64,000 nucleotides of DNA, from contig JAZDJP010000084.1 of assembly GCA_043803805.1 (NCBI GenBank), positions 62,001 through 126,000 of the forward strand, read 5' to 3'. Position 1 is the stretch's first letter. Every line of letters begins with the position of its first letter. This document shows positions 17,008 through 25,816 of the stretch, piece after piece. The position numbers and the translations under genes were made by a program. The notes beneath the pieces were generated by a model that was not told the DNA's origin, did no database searches, and was given only the letters and a program-made list of their open reading frames with translations. The stretch is from JAZDJP01 sp043803805. GTDB taxonomy: Bacteria > Planctomycetota > JAZDJP01.

Positions 17008-17074
17008 GCTCATCCTGAGCTTGTCGAAGGATGAGCCAGGGTGCTGCTCATGGTTCGACAGGCTCACCATGAGC
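17008..17074. repeat. REP-like pair of stem-loops
   Basis: Two adjacent palindromes lie in the 268-nt gap between GT4 genes. GCTCATCCT/AGGATGAGC spans 17008-17036 and GCTCATGGT/ACCATGAGC spans 17046-17074; each has a 9-bp perfect stem and an 11-nt loop. The same words recur at 59.2 and 60.9-63.0 kb. The rest of this gap (to 17220) shows only an AGGAG ribosome site for the next gene. Confidence 0.8.
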
Positions 17075-17220
17075 GGCATGGGGGATTCGGTCCTGTTTGG
17101 TTCCGGCTTGTCCGGGTTGGGGGACAGGGGATAGGGGTTAGCAGAAAATAGGATGCATCATCTGCGATTTTTCTGCGAGCCACGATCCACGAGATACGAG
17201 CGACGGTTCCAGGAGTCACC

Positions 17221-18378
17221 GTGAAAATTGGCATGGTCCTCGACGGCCTTTATCCCCCGGACGACCGGGTGGAGAAGGAGATGGCCACCCTTCGGGCGGC
17301 GGGGCACGTCGTGACACTGTTTTGTCTCGCCCGGGAGGGTCAGCCGGCGGAGGAGGAACGGGACGGCATCCTCATCCGACGGTGGATACCGCGTCTGGCG
17401 CGCCCGGAGGGATGGGAGAAACTGCTCACCGGCGTGGACACGGCCTGGCGGCGGATGCTGCTCAACGAGGGCGCACGCGAGGGGATATCGGCCCTTCACG
17501 TGCACGACCTGCCGCTCGCCCTCACGGGGGCCGTCGTGGCGCGGACCCTGGGGATTTATTCCGTTCTCGACCTTCATGAAAACTGGCCGGCGGCGGTGCG
17601 GGTGTGGGAGAAGGGGGCATCCTGGAAGGGGCTTTATCCCTGGCTTTACAACCGATTCTGGCGGTGGAGTTGGATTGAGAAGCAGGCGGTTCTCCGGGCG
17701 GATGCCGTGATTGTCGTGGCGGAGGAGAACCGCGACCGGTTTTTACGCATGAAGATTCCCGGAGAGCGCTTCCGTGTGGTGACGAACGCCGCGGATCTCG
17801 CGTTGTATCCGGAGGTCGCCCCGCCGCCGGCGGGATTCCGTGTGTTGTATGTCGGCGGGATGACCCGCCACCGGGGGCTGGACGTGCTCGTCCGCGCGTT
17901 CGTCCGGGTGCGGGAGAACGCGCCGGAGGCGGAATTGGTTCTCGTCGGGGAGGGGGAGGAACGCCCCGCGCTGGAGGCCCTTGTGGCGGACCTGGGGATG
18001 GGGGCGGCGGTGTTATTCCCGGGATGGCTGTCAAAACGGGAGTGCGTCGTGGAAACGGCGGGGAGCCATGTTGGGGTGATTCCCCACCGGCGGAGTCCCC
18101 ATACGGATACAACCCTCCCCAATAAATTATTCGATTACATGGCGGCGGGCCGTCCGGTCGTGGCGACGGACGCGGCGCCCCTCCGGCGGATTGTCGGGGA
18201 AACCGGTTGCGGCGGGGTTGTCCCCTCGGGCGATCCCGGCGCGATGGCCCGCGGCATCCTGGAATTCCGCGACCGGGCGCGAGCCCGGGATGCCGGCGCG
18301 GCCGGGCGTCGGGCGGTCGAGACAACGTACAACTGGGCCGCGGCGGGCCGGGTTCTCGCGGAGGTGTACGCGCCATGA
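17221..18378 (+). CDS. Glycosyltransferase family 4
   Basis: 385 residues from GTG 17221, which is preceded by AGGAG at a 6-nt spacing. The N-terminus MKIGMVLDGLYPPDDRVEKEM resembles GT4 enzymes of the PimA/WcaI type. The donor half has VLYVGGMTRHRGLD, LVLVGEGEE and PNKLFDYMAAGRPVVATD. The first acidic position of the usual EX7E motif is Asp rather than Glu here. The stop overlaps the deacetylase start (ATGA). The REP-like gap upstream suggests a fresh transcription unit or a processing site. Confidence 0.88.
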   Translation: MKIGMVLDGLYPPDDRVEKEMATLRAAGHVVTLFCLAREGQPAEEERDGILIRRWIPRLARPEGWEKLLTGVDTAWRRMLLNEGAREGISALHVHDLPLALTGAVVARTLGIYSVLDLHENWPAAVRVWEKGASWKGLYPWLYNRFWRWSWIEKQAVLRADAVIVVAEENRDRFLRMKIPGERFRVVTNAADLALYPEVAPPPAGFRVLYVGGMTRHRGLDVLVRAFVRVRENAPEAELVLVGEGEERPALEALVADLGMGAAVLFPGWLSKRECVVETAGSHVGVIPHRRSPHTDTTLPNKLFDYMAAGRPVVATDAAPLRRIVGETGCGGVVPSGDPGAMARGILEFRDRARARDAGAAGRRAVETTYNWAAAGRVLAEVYAP

Positions 18379-19202
18379 CGGGATTCCGGTCACGGGTGTT
18401 CCTGGCGAAGGGGCTGGCGCGCCTGGGTGCGAAAGCGGAGATTGTCCGGCGGCTCGTCTACGCCGGTCACCGGTGGCCGGGCGGCCGGTTCGGCGTTGTT
18501 ATTTCTTTTGATCTCGACACATTGCGGGACGAGGCGCAACTCCCGACGGTCCTCGATGTCCTGGCGCGCGAGGGAGTGCATGCCTCCTTCGCCTGCATCG
18601 GCCGGCGTGTCGAGGCGGAACCCGCCCTTTACCGGCGGATTGTCGAGGGCGGTCATGAGGTGATCAATCATAGTTATGCTCACGGCCGGGATGGTGCGGG
18701 TGGGGAGCGGCGGTGGTCCGATTTTTCGGATGAGGAAAGAATGGCGGACATCCGCCGGGCCCATGAGGTGTATCGTCGCGTGCTGGGCGTGACGTGCCTC
18801 GGATTCCGGACGCCCCATTTTGATTTCGTTCCGGCGGACCGGGAGGTGATGGTGTCGCTCGGATATCTCTACGACAGTTCGGGGGTGGACGCGGAGACGA
18901 ATTTTTCGGGATCCCTTCCCTTTCCGGCGGGAGGTGTCCTCGAAATCCCGGTGTGGCGGAAGGCCTCGACGTCTCTCGTGCTCCAGCAGGAGAAGGGGGG
19001 ACGGGAGGTGTGGCTCGCCCGGGTGGCGGCCGCGATGGATGTCGAAATACGGGCGGGCGGGGTGCTAACGTTGTTTTTCGATCCCATGGACCTCGCGCCG
19101 GACGGCTCGGATCTGGCCGGCATCATCCGCCGGGCGCGGGAGGCCGGGGCGGAATTTTGCACGTTGAAGGGACTGTCGGAGTATCTCGAGGGAAAGATAT
19201 GA
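18375..19202 (+). CDS. Polysaccharide deacetylase (NodB-type, CE4)
   Basis: 275 residues from ATG 18375. The NodB motif 1 appears as ISFDLDT rather than TFDDG, a variant also seen in PuuE/allantoinase-like members. The metal-binding HXXXH motif is HSYAH, and the substrate-site strand has GFRTPHFDF. It probably removes N-acetyl (or formyl) from a sugar in the growing glycan. It overlaps the upstream GT4 by 4 nt and the double methyltransferase by 4 nt. It could act on another amide substrate. Confidence 0.82.
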   Translation: MTGFRSRVFLAKGLARLGAKAEIVRRLVYAGHRWPGGRFGVVISFDLDTLRDEAQLPTVLDVLAREGVHASFACIGRRVEAEPALYRRIVEGGHEVINHSYAHGRDGAGGERRWSDFSDEERMADIRRAHEVYRRVLGVTCLGFRTPHFDFVPADREVMVSLGYLYDSSGVDAETNFSGSLPFPAGGVLEIPVWRKASTSLVLQQEKGGREVWLARVAAAMDVEIRAGGVLTLFFDPMDLAPDGSDLAGIIRRAREAGAEFCTLKGLSEYLEGKI

Positions 19203-20749
19203 CCACCGATAAATTCCTTCGCGGCATTGTCGCGGGGGTGAAGACATACTACGATCAACTCTATGCCCGTGCGATACCCCCGTCGGCATCGGAAGCGCTT
19301 CTCGCCGACCGCGGGGTCTCCTGGGAGGAGAAGTTCCGGCGGTTGGAGGGGACCGGGGCCGAAATTCTTCTCCGCCTCCGGTATTTCGCGGGGGAGGTGG
19401 AGGGGATTGCCCCCGGTCGCGCCCTGGATGTGGGTTGCGGCGCCGGCCATCACGCGGCGTGGCTGGCGGGCGGGGGCTGGCGGGTGACCGGGGTGGATAT
19501 CGCGGCGGGGGCACTGTCGCTTCTGCGCGCCCGGGGGGGCGTCGGCGCCGTGCAGGCGGAGGCGTCCACGCTTCCATTTTCGAACGGGACGTTTGATTTG
19601 GTGTATTGCGGCGCCCTGATTCAGAATCACCCCGACGGGCCGGCCGTCCTCCGCGAGGCGGTCCGCGTCACGCGGCCGGGGGGCGTGGTCATTCTCGAAA
19701 CCTACAATCGGCGGAGTGTCAATGCCCTCTGGTGTGCCGTCCGGCGGTGGTTCGGTTGGCGCATCCCTTGGAACCGGTTTATGAAGCGTCATGAGCTTGA
19801 ATCGCTCCTGGAAGAAACGGGGTTCCAAGCCGACCGGGCCCGGGCGCATCTGCTGACGCTGGGATTCCTCGGGATCCTGGCGGAGGCGCCGGGTCGCGTG
19901 CTCCGGCGTCTGCATTGGCCCTGGCGGACGGGGCGATGGACACGATGGATGGTTTTCGCGATCAATCGGCGGTTGCCTCCGTTCCGATGGGGGGATTATC
20001 TCATCTGCCGGGGGAGGAAACCCGGGGGGGTGGCGAATCCGGCGGGAGCCCTTGAGGCGTTGTTCGATCGGTGGGCGTTTCAGGATGAGATTGACATCCT
20101 GGGCGGCTACATTCGCGGCGAGGAGCAGGATGCCTCGTTGCGCCTGGCGCGTTTCAAGGGCGGGGTTGTGGCGGACCTCGGTTCGGATTTCCGGGTGTCC
20201 CTGCGCCTTGGGCGGCCCGTCATTCATACGGACCATCGGGTGGACACGGCCATGCGTCTCCGGCGCCACGTCGGGGGCCGGCCCATCGTATTTGTGGTCT
20301 CCTGCCTCGAGCCCCTGTGCCTGCCGTTCCGGGACGGGAGCGTTTCCGGGATCATCGCGGTGGGGCACATTGATCTCTGTCAGAACGTCCCGCGGTTTCT
20401 CGGGGAGGTGGAACGGGTCCTGGCCCCGGGCGGGGGCATGATCCTCGCGGTCCAAACCGTGCGGAACACCTGGTATTCCATCCGCGGAATTCTGCGGTTT
20501 TTCCGATTCCCGGAATTCCTGGCGTTATGCCACGGACATTTCCGGGTGACGGGGCGCTATCTCGTCCTGACCCCCCGTATTTTCAACAGCCGGTGGAAAC
20601 CGTTTCTGCTCAACCCGAAGGTGATGCCGTTCACCCGGGTGTACATCGCCCTGCTTCGGTGTTTCAATCGGCTCGTGATGACGCCGCTCCGGCTCTGGCG
20701 CCTGGCGGGGACGGTGGTGGTGCGTCTGGAGAAGGAAGAACCTCGCTGA
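19199..20749 (+). CDS. Two-domain protein: tandem SAM-methyltransferase domains
   Basis: 516 residues from ATG 19199. The first domain (about 60-260) has a canonical motif I LDVGCGAGHHAAWL, VTGVDIAAGA and TRPGGVVILETYNRR. A second Rossmann-like domain (about 300-490) has VADLGSDFRVSLRL, an acidic strand VIHTDHR, then CLEPLCLPFRDGSV and LAPGGGMILAVQT. Its glycine loop is degenerate, so it may bind SAM poorly or act structurally. It overlaps the deacetylase by 4 nt. Its 3' end overlaps the convergent asnB by 86 nt, which is unusual. Confidence 0.78.
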   Translation: MTTDKFLRGIVAGVKTYYDQLYARAIPPSASEALLADRGVSWEEKFRRLEGTGAEILLRLRYFAGEVEGIAPGRALDVGCGAGHHAAWLAGGGWRVTGVDIAAGALSLLRARGGVGAVQAEASTLPFSNGTFDLVYCGALIQNHPDGPAVLREAVRVTRPGGVVILETYNRRSVNALWCAVRRWFGWRIPWNRFMKRHELESLLEETGFQADRARAHLLTLGFLGILAEAPGRVLRRLHWPWRTGRWTRWMVFAINRRLPPFRWGDYLICRGRKPGGVANPAGALEALFDRWAFQDEIDILGGYIRGEEQDASLRLARFKGGVVADLGSDFRVSLRLGRPVIHTDHRVDTAMRLRRHVGGRPIVFVVSCLEPLCLPFRDGSVSGIIAVGHIDLCQNVPRFLGEVERVLAPGGGMILAVQTVRNTWYSIRGILRFFRFPEFLALCHGHFRVTGRYLVLTPRIFNSRWKPFLLNPKVMPFTRVYIALLRCFNRLVMTPLRLWRLAGTVVVRLEKEEPR

Positions 20750-22580
20750 ACCAGATTTCGAGGCAAAGCGCCTTCCAGAGGGTTTCCCGCGCCGGGGCGG
20801 ACGCCGGGGCGTCCAGGACCAGGCGGCGCGCCTCTTCACCGGGGAGAAGCCCTTCCCGGACGATCCGCCCGTCGCTCAGCCGTTCCGCCAGAAGCGGGGC
20901 ATGCATCCGGATCGCCTCCCCGACGGGAAAGGGGAATCCCTGCTTGTCGCGCCGCCAGGCCACCTCCCGCGGGAGAATCCCGTCCATCGCCTTCCGCAGG
21001 ATGAACTTCGACCATCCCCCGCGGATCCGCCATCCGTCGGCCAGGGCGAAGGCGAACTCCACGATCCGGTGGTCCAGGTAGGGGACCCGGCACTCGAGCG
21101 AAAAGGCCATGCCCAGTTTGTCCTCGTATTTCAGGAGTTGGGGCAGAATGTTTGCCGTCAGATCCCCGTGGAGCTGGCGGTCGAGGAGGCCGGAGAACGT
21201 GTTCGGGACATCGGCGGTCCATGGCGGATGGGCCTGGAAAAATTCCGGCGAAAACGGTCCGCGGGCCGGGGGCGGGGCGTGTCGTCGCCAGGGGCGCAGG
21301 CGGTTGACGCGGGTGAGGAACCACGGCCAGAGAAGTCCCGAGCCGAGAATTTTCATCGCCGCACGATCCTCCCGGGCGAGAATCGCCAGGTCGGCCGGAT
21401 GTCCCGCGGTGAGCGTTCGCGCCAGGAGGTCCTTGAGGCGGTGGATGCGGTACGGATCATAGCCGGCCAGGACTTCGTCCCCGCCCTGTCCGTCGAGGAG
21501 GACCTTCACGTTTCCCGCCGCCATCCACATGACGTGAAAGTGGGGATAGACCCCCGGCGCCTTGGGCGGTTCCTCGAGGATACGGACGATGTTTTCGAGG
21601 ACGCCCGGGAACCGGTCGAGGGGTGGAGTGGCGAATTCCGCTTCGGCATGGAAGGCCGCCGCGGCCGCCCGGGCGAAGGGACCTTCGCTCCCCGGTCCGG
21701 GGAAGAACGATGTGAATGTTTTCATGGGGCGGCGGCCGGCGTCGCTCGCCAGGGCGAGGATGGAACTCGAATCGAGCCCTCCGCTGAGAAGCGTTCCGAC
21801 GGGGACGTCGCTGCGCATCTGGAGATTCACCGCGTCCCCGAGAAGCTCGCGGAATGCCGCCGGCGGGTCCGCGACGCGGTGTTTCCCGGGGGAAAGCCGC
21901 CAGAAGCGCCGGATCCGGAGTCCCTCCGGGGTCACCCGCGCGCAACTGGCCGGGGGAAGGCGGCGGATATTTTCGAAAAACGTTTCCGGAAGCCCGTCCA
22001 CGACGCCGCTCGTGAGATAGGTCGCGATGCTGCTGCGGTCCGGGCGGGGGGCGACGCGGCCCGAGGCGAAAATCCCGCGGATCTCGGAGGCGAAAATAAA
22101 AATTCCGTCGGCGATGGAATAATAAAAAGGTTTGATGCCAAAGCGGTCGCGGGAGCAGAAGAGAATTTTCCGGCGGCCGTCCCAGAGGGCGAAGGCCCAC
22201 ATTCCGTTCAGACGCTCGAGGCATCCTTCCTCCCACGCGAGCCATGCCGCCAGAAGCACTTCCGTGTCCGTTCCGGTGCGGAAGGCGTGGCCGGCCGCCT
22301 CCAGTTCCCGCCGGAGTTCGAGGTAATTGTAGATTTCGCCGTTGAACGAGATCCACAGTCGTCCCGATGGGTCGGACATGGGCTGGCGGCCCGCCGGGGA
22401 GAGGTCCAGAATGGCCAGGCGCCGGTGGGCAAGCCCCGCCCGGCCGTCCGGGGATTCGTAGATTCCGGCATCATCCGGTCCGCGGTGGGCGAGTACGTCG
22501 CGCATCCGGAGGAGGATTTCCGTCGGAAGAGGGCCGGCGCGGTCGGGGGCGATTCGATAATATCCGGCGATGCCGCACAT
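20664..22580 (-). CDS. asnB: Glutamine-hydrolysing asparagine synthase
   Basis: 638 residues, family-typical. The nucleophile Cys2 follows Met1 (MCGIAGYY). The N-terminal glutaminase has SFNGEIYNYLELR, and the synthetase half has the ATP-pyrophosphatase loop LLSGGLDSSSILAL near residue 270. AsnB makes Asn from Asp and Gln. Paralogues in glycan loci (WbpS-like) often amidate sugar acids, and the setting favours that reading; the sequence alone cannot decide. It is divergent from the GT4 at 22647. Confidence 0.9.
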   Translation of the reverse strand: MCGIAGYYRIAPDRAGPLPTEILLRMRDVLAHRGPDDAGIYESPDGRAGLAHRRLAILDLSPAGRQPMSDPSGRLWISFNGEIYNYLELRRELEAAGHAFRTGTDTEVLLAAWLAWEEGCLERLNGMWAFALWDGRRKILFCSRDRFGIKPFYYSIADGIFIFASEIRGIFASGRVAPRPDRSSIATYLTSGVVDGLPETFFENIRRLPPASCARVTPEGLRIRRFWRLSPGKHRVADPPAAFRELLGDAVNLQMRSDVPVGTLLSGGLDSSSILALASDAGRRPMKTFTSFFPGPGSEGPFARAAAAAFHAEAEFATPPLDRFPGVLENIVRILEEPPKAPGVYPHFHVMWMAAGNVKVLLDGQGGDEVLAGYDPYRIHRLKDLLARTLTAGHPADLAILAREDRAAMKILGSGLLWPWFLTRVNRLRPWRRHAPPPARGPFSPEFFQAHPPWTADVPNTFSGLLDRQLHGDLTANILPQLLKYEDKLGMAFSLECRVPYLDHRIVEFAFALADGWRIRGGWSKFILRKAMDGILPREVAWRRDKQGFPFPVGEAIRMHAPLLAERLSDGRIVREGLLPGEEARRLVLDAPASAPARETLWKALCLEIWFSEVLPSPDAPPPSPPGARAGAASSRAD

Positions 22581-22611
22581 GATTTTTCAAGTGTAACTTC
22601 GCCGGCGCGCT

Positions 22612-22640
22612 TTGCATGCGATATCTTTTTCGATTACAAT
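22612..22640 (+). promoter_or_regulatory. Candidate sigma70 promoter for the 22.6-32.8 kb operon
   Basis: TTGCAT (22612-22617), a 17-nt spacer, TACAAT (22635-22640). ATG 22647 comes 6 nt after the -10 box, so the predicted transcript would begin at or next to the start codon. Confidence 0.6.
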
Positions 22641-22646
22641 GACGGA

Positions 22647-23792
22647 ATGGAAATGATTTACGTCTGCGGGTCGGACCTGGGGCGGGCGGTGGCCTGGTCC
22701 ACCCACGTCCGGGAGGTGGTGGAGGAATTCCGACGCCGCGGCCATGGTGTGACGATTCTTGCCCCCGAGCCCTCCTCCCCGGTTCCCTGGGCGGATTCTG
22801 TGGTGTGGGTTCGCACACCATTTCGCCGGGGACGCGGGCCGGCCTTCGCCATCGCCATTCATGCGGCGTTGCGGCGGGTGTTGCGGCGGGTGCGCCCCGC
22901 CGTGGTCTATGAACGTGAAATCCCCTTCGCCCCGTTCCTGCCCCATATCTCCCGGCGGGCGGGCGCCCGGCACATCGTGGAGATCAACGGGATTGTGGTG
23001 CCCCAGCTGCGTTTGGAAGGACAGCCGGTCCGGGCGGAAATCGCCCGGTGGTGCCAGTTCATCAAGCTCGGGGCGGCGCATGGGGTGGTGGTGGTGGAGG
23101 AGGCGGACGGGATCAATCAATGTTTAAAGGCGCTCGCACGTCCCCTCGGGGGGCGTTATCTCAATGTGCCCAACGGGGTCAATCCGGACCGGCTTCAGCC
23201 CCGTGACCGGGAGACATGCCGCCGTGAACTCGGGCTTCCTCCCGCCCGCCCGGACATCGTGTTCGTGGGCCAATTCTATCCCCACCACGGGATCGAAGTC
23301 CTTCTCGACAGCCTCCCGGAGGTGCTTCGCGGGGCGCCGGACGCGCACATGTTATTGGTGGGGGATGGTCCGTTGCGTCCGGTCATGGAGGGGCTTGTCC
23401 GGGAACGCGGGCTCGGCGGGCATGTCACGTTCGCGGGCGAGGTGCCCCACGACCGGATTCCACTGTACTTGGGGGCGGCCAGTGCCGGGGTGTCTCTAAT
23501 CACGCGGGCGCTGGGGTGTTCCTCCATCAAGATTTATGAATGCCTGGCCTGTGGGGTGCCTTTGGTCCGGACGGCTCCCGCGGGGTGGATTGAGGAAAAC
23601 CGGCTCGGGCGCGTCATCCCGGAGGATGCGCGTCATGCCGGGCATCTGGCGGAGGCCCTCGTCTGGATTCTCACGAATCCGCGGGAGGCCGCCGAGATGG
23701 CCCGCCGGGGGCGTGATTTCGCCGTTCGCCACCGGTCCTGGAAATCCATCGTGGACCGGATCGAGGCCTATATCATGGAGCCGACGGCATGA
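22647..23792 (+). CDS. Glycosyltransferase family 4
   Basis: 381 residues from ATG 22647. The open frame extends far upstream, but that part is the antisense shadow of asnB. The N-terminus MEMIYVCGSDLGRAVAW leads to a GT-B fold. The donor half has IVFVGQFYPHHGIEVL, MLLVGDGPLRPVME and the EX7E-type IKIYECLACGVPLVRT. It is the first gene of a ten-kilobase plus-strand set. Its stop overlaps the radical SAM gene by 4 nt. ATG 22653 is an alternative start. Confidence 0.87.
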   Translation: MEMIYVCGSDLGRAVAWSTHVREVVEEFRRRGHGVTILAPEPSSPVPWADSVVWVRTPFRRGRGPAFAIAIHAALRRVLRRVRPAVVYEREIPFAPFLPHISRRAGARHIVEINGIVVPQLRLEGQPVRAEIARWCQFIKLGAAHGVVVVEEADGINQCLKALARPLGGRYLNVPNGVNPDRLQPRDRETCRRELGLPPARPDIVFVGQFYPHHGIEVLLDSLPEVLRGAPDAHMLLVGDGPLRPVMEGLVRERGLGGHVTFAGEVPHDRIPLYLGAASAGVSLITRALGCSSIKIYECLACGVPLVRTAPAGWIEENRLGRVIPEDARHAGHLAEALVWILTNPREAAEMARRGRDFAVRHRSWKSIVDRIEAYIMEPTA

Positions 23793-24802
23793 TCCGCCAG
23801 ACCCTCGGCCGCTGGATTCGGAAGAAGTCCTCCCGGGAGGAGGCCTATCACCGGCTCCGCGCCCGTTTCCACGACAGCGCGTTTCCGCCGCTGGCGTTTC
23901 TGCGGCGGTTCCTCGCTTCCCGGAGACGCCGGAGGGCGGCGTTCCCGGAGGTGGTCAACCTTGAGACCGCCAGCGTCTGCAACGCGCGGTGCGTCATGTG
24001 TCCCTACGGTTCGATGAAACGGTCCCGGGAATTCATGCCGATGGACCTCTATCGCCGTCTTGTGGACGAGTGCGCGGAACACCGTTTGCCCCTTCTCTGG
24101 ACATTTTTAATCGGGGAGCCTCTCCTGGACAAAACCCTGGCCGATAAAATCCGGTACGCGAAGAAACGCGGCATCCCGACGGTCGGTTTCTACACGAACG
24201 GGTCGTTGCTGGACGGAGCCCGGGCGGGGGAGATCTTCGACGCGGGGACGGATCACATTTCCATCAGCATGGACGGCGGGACGAGGGAGACATTCGAGGC
24301 CGTCCGCCGGGGACTTTCGTTCGAGACGGTGGAGGGCAACATCCGGGGACTCATGCGGCTTCGCGGGGAGCGCCGGCTCGCCCGGCCCCGGGTGGTTCTG
24401 GATTTCGTCGTCATGGAGGAAAATCGAAACGAAGCGGAGGAATTCCGGCGGCGGTGGTCGCTGATCGTGGACGATGTCTATTTCGCCCGGCGTCTCAACT
24501 GGACGGGGGATCTCTCCGGGGACGAGGCCCCGGCCGTCACGACCTACCGGGTCCGGCGCCCGTGCTTCCGGCTCTGGAGCCAGATGGTGGTGTTGTCCGA
24601 CGGCCGCGTGCCGCTCTGCTGCAACGATTATGAGGGGCGTGTCATCCTGGGGGATGCGCGGGAGTCGTCCCTTTCCGGAATATGGCGGTCGGGGAAAATG
24701 GAGGAGATCCGAAGGGCGCATCTGGCGGGGGAATACGATCGCATCCCCATCTGCGCGTCCTGCAACGCATGGGAGTCTCTGGCCTTTCCGTGGTGGTGGT
24801 GA
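23789..24802 (+). CDS. Radical SAM/SPASM-domain protein
   Basis: 337 residues. The radical SAM cluster motif CNARCVMC places the cysteines at 64, 68 and 71. The C-terminal SPASM-like region has PCFRLW, LCCND and ICASCNAW, ligands for an auxiliary iron-sulfur cluster. FLIGEPLLD stands where the GGEP motif usually is. Members of this family oxidise, epimerise or modify sugars and peptides. In a glycan operon a sugar modification is plausible, but unproven. It overlaps its upstream neighbour by 4 nt, and the next gene starts right after its stop. Confidence 0.88.
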   Translation: MIRQTLGRWIRKKSSREEAYHRLRARFHDSAFPPLAFLRRFLASRRRRRAAFPEVVNLETASVCNARCVMCPYGSMKRSREFMPMDLYRRLVDECAEHRLPLLWTFLIGEPLLDKTLADKIRYAKKRGIPTVGFYTNGSLLDGARAGEIFDAGTDHISISMDGGTRETFEAVRRGLSFETVEGNIRGLMRLRGERRLARPRVVLDFVVMEENRNEAEEFRRRWSLIVDDVYFARRLNWTGDLSGDEAPAVTTYRVRRPCFRLWSQMVVLSDGRVPLCCNDYEGRVILGDARESSLSGIWRSGKMEEIRRAHLAGEYDRIPICASCNAWESLAFPWWW

Positions 24803-25816
24803 ATGGATGCCTTGAGTCACTACGCATGCCCGCGGTGCCGGGGGGGGCTTTCCCCTGCCGGCGGCGGCGGCGTTCCCGAAATCGCCCGATGCGTGTCCTG
24901 TGGAACGACATTCCCCCGGCGGGACGGCATCCGGGATTTCCGCCCGGAGGGGCTTGTCCGGGCCGACCGGGAGGGCGGATCGGTGTGGAACCGCGACGAA
25001 TTCGAGCGGGCGTACCGGAACGCGGGATTCTACCGGGACAACTGGGAGTGGGCGGCTATCGGACGGGTCCCGCGGGATTTCGAGGAATACCGCCATCCCC
25101 GGCTCAAGGGGCTTGTGGAGGATTGGATCCGGGTGCCTCCCGGCGGACGTGTTCTGGAGGTGGGATGCGGGGTGGGATGGTTCCTGTTTTCGCTCGATCG
25201 CCGGCTCGGGGCCGGCGCCGTTTCGTTCACGGGTCTTGACGTGACGGAGGTCAACATCCGGTGGCTCGCCGAACGGGCCCGGGAGGAAAATAAAATCAAT
25301 ATCATGGGGGCGCTCGGGGACGCGGAAGGACTGCCCTTCCCGGATGGCCATTTTGACGCCATCGTATGCTCGGAGGTCATTGAGCACATCTATCATCCGG
25401 AGACGGCCCTTCGCGAAATCGCGCGATGCCTCAAGCCCGGCGGTCGCCTTTATCTGACCACGCCGTCCCGCATCGGGGTCAATCTTTCCATTGCGCTTTT
25501 CGCCGTGCCCCGCGCCCTCAAGCAGATTTTCCGGCGGGGACAAGGGTTTGCGAACCGGCCCTACGACCGGCCGCTGTATTCCTGGCAACTCCGGCGGCTC
25601 CTGCGGGAAGCCGGATTCGACATCCGGCGGTTCCGGATGACCGTCTTCACGTTCCACGAGTCCTATTTTCAGTTTTTTCCGGGGTGGATGCGGCGGATAA
25701 TTCTCGGGGCGGCCCGGTTTTCGGAACGGTGGTTGTACGGACTTCTCAAAGGACTGGCGCTCCAGATGGTGGTCGAGGCGGAGAAGCCCGGTATGCCGGA
25801 GGGAGGACGGGTGTGA
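24803..25816 (+). CDS. SAM-dependent methyltransferase with N-terminal zinc ribbon
   Basis: 337 residues. The N-terminal CPRCRGG and CVSCGTTFP form a Trm112-like zinc ribbon. The methyltransferase core follows: LEVGCGVGWFLF, an acidic strand (LDVTEVN), GDAEGLPFPDGHFDAIV, SEVIEHIYHPE and LKPGGRLYLTTPSR. This ribbon-plus-methyltransferase layout recurs in sugar methyltransferases of surface-glycan and antibiotic clusters. ATG 24803 directly follows the upstream stop. The stop overlaps the next gene's GTG start. Confidence 0.85.
   Translation: MDALSHYACPRCRGGLSPAGGGGVPEIARCVSCGTTFPRRDGIRDFRPEGLVRADREGGSVWNRDEFERAYRNAGFYRDNWEWAAIGRVPRDFEEYRHPRLKGLVEDWIRVPPGGRVLEVGCGVGWFLFSLDRRLGAGAVSFTGLDVTEVNIRWLAERAREENKINIMGALGDAEGLPFPDGHFDAIVCSEVIEHIYHPETALREIARCLKPGGRLYLTTPSRIGVNLSIALFAVPRALKQIFRRGQGFANRPYDRPLYSWQLRRLLREAGFDIRRFRMTVFTFHESYFQFFPGWMRRIILGAARFSERWLYGLLKGLALQMVVEAEKPGMPEGGRV

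Noticed and set aside
18869..20455. Minus-strand open frame of 528 codons
   Set aside because: Antisense to the deacetylase and double methyltransferase; Pro/Arg-rich with no recognisable domain.
20901..22646. Long upstream extension of the GT4 at 22647
   Set aside because: The extension is the shadow of asnB; the GT4 fold begins at 22647 next to a promoter.
24107..25657. Minus-strand open frame of 516 codons
   Set aside because: Antisense to the radical SAM and methyltransferase genes, which carry intact motifs.
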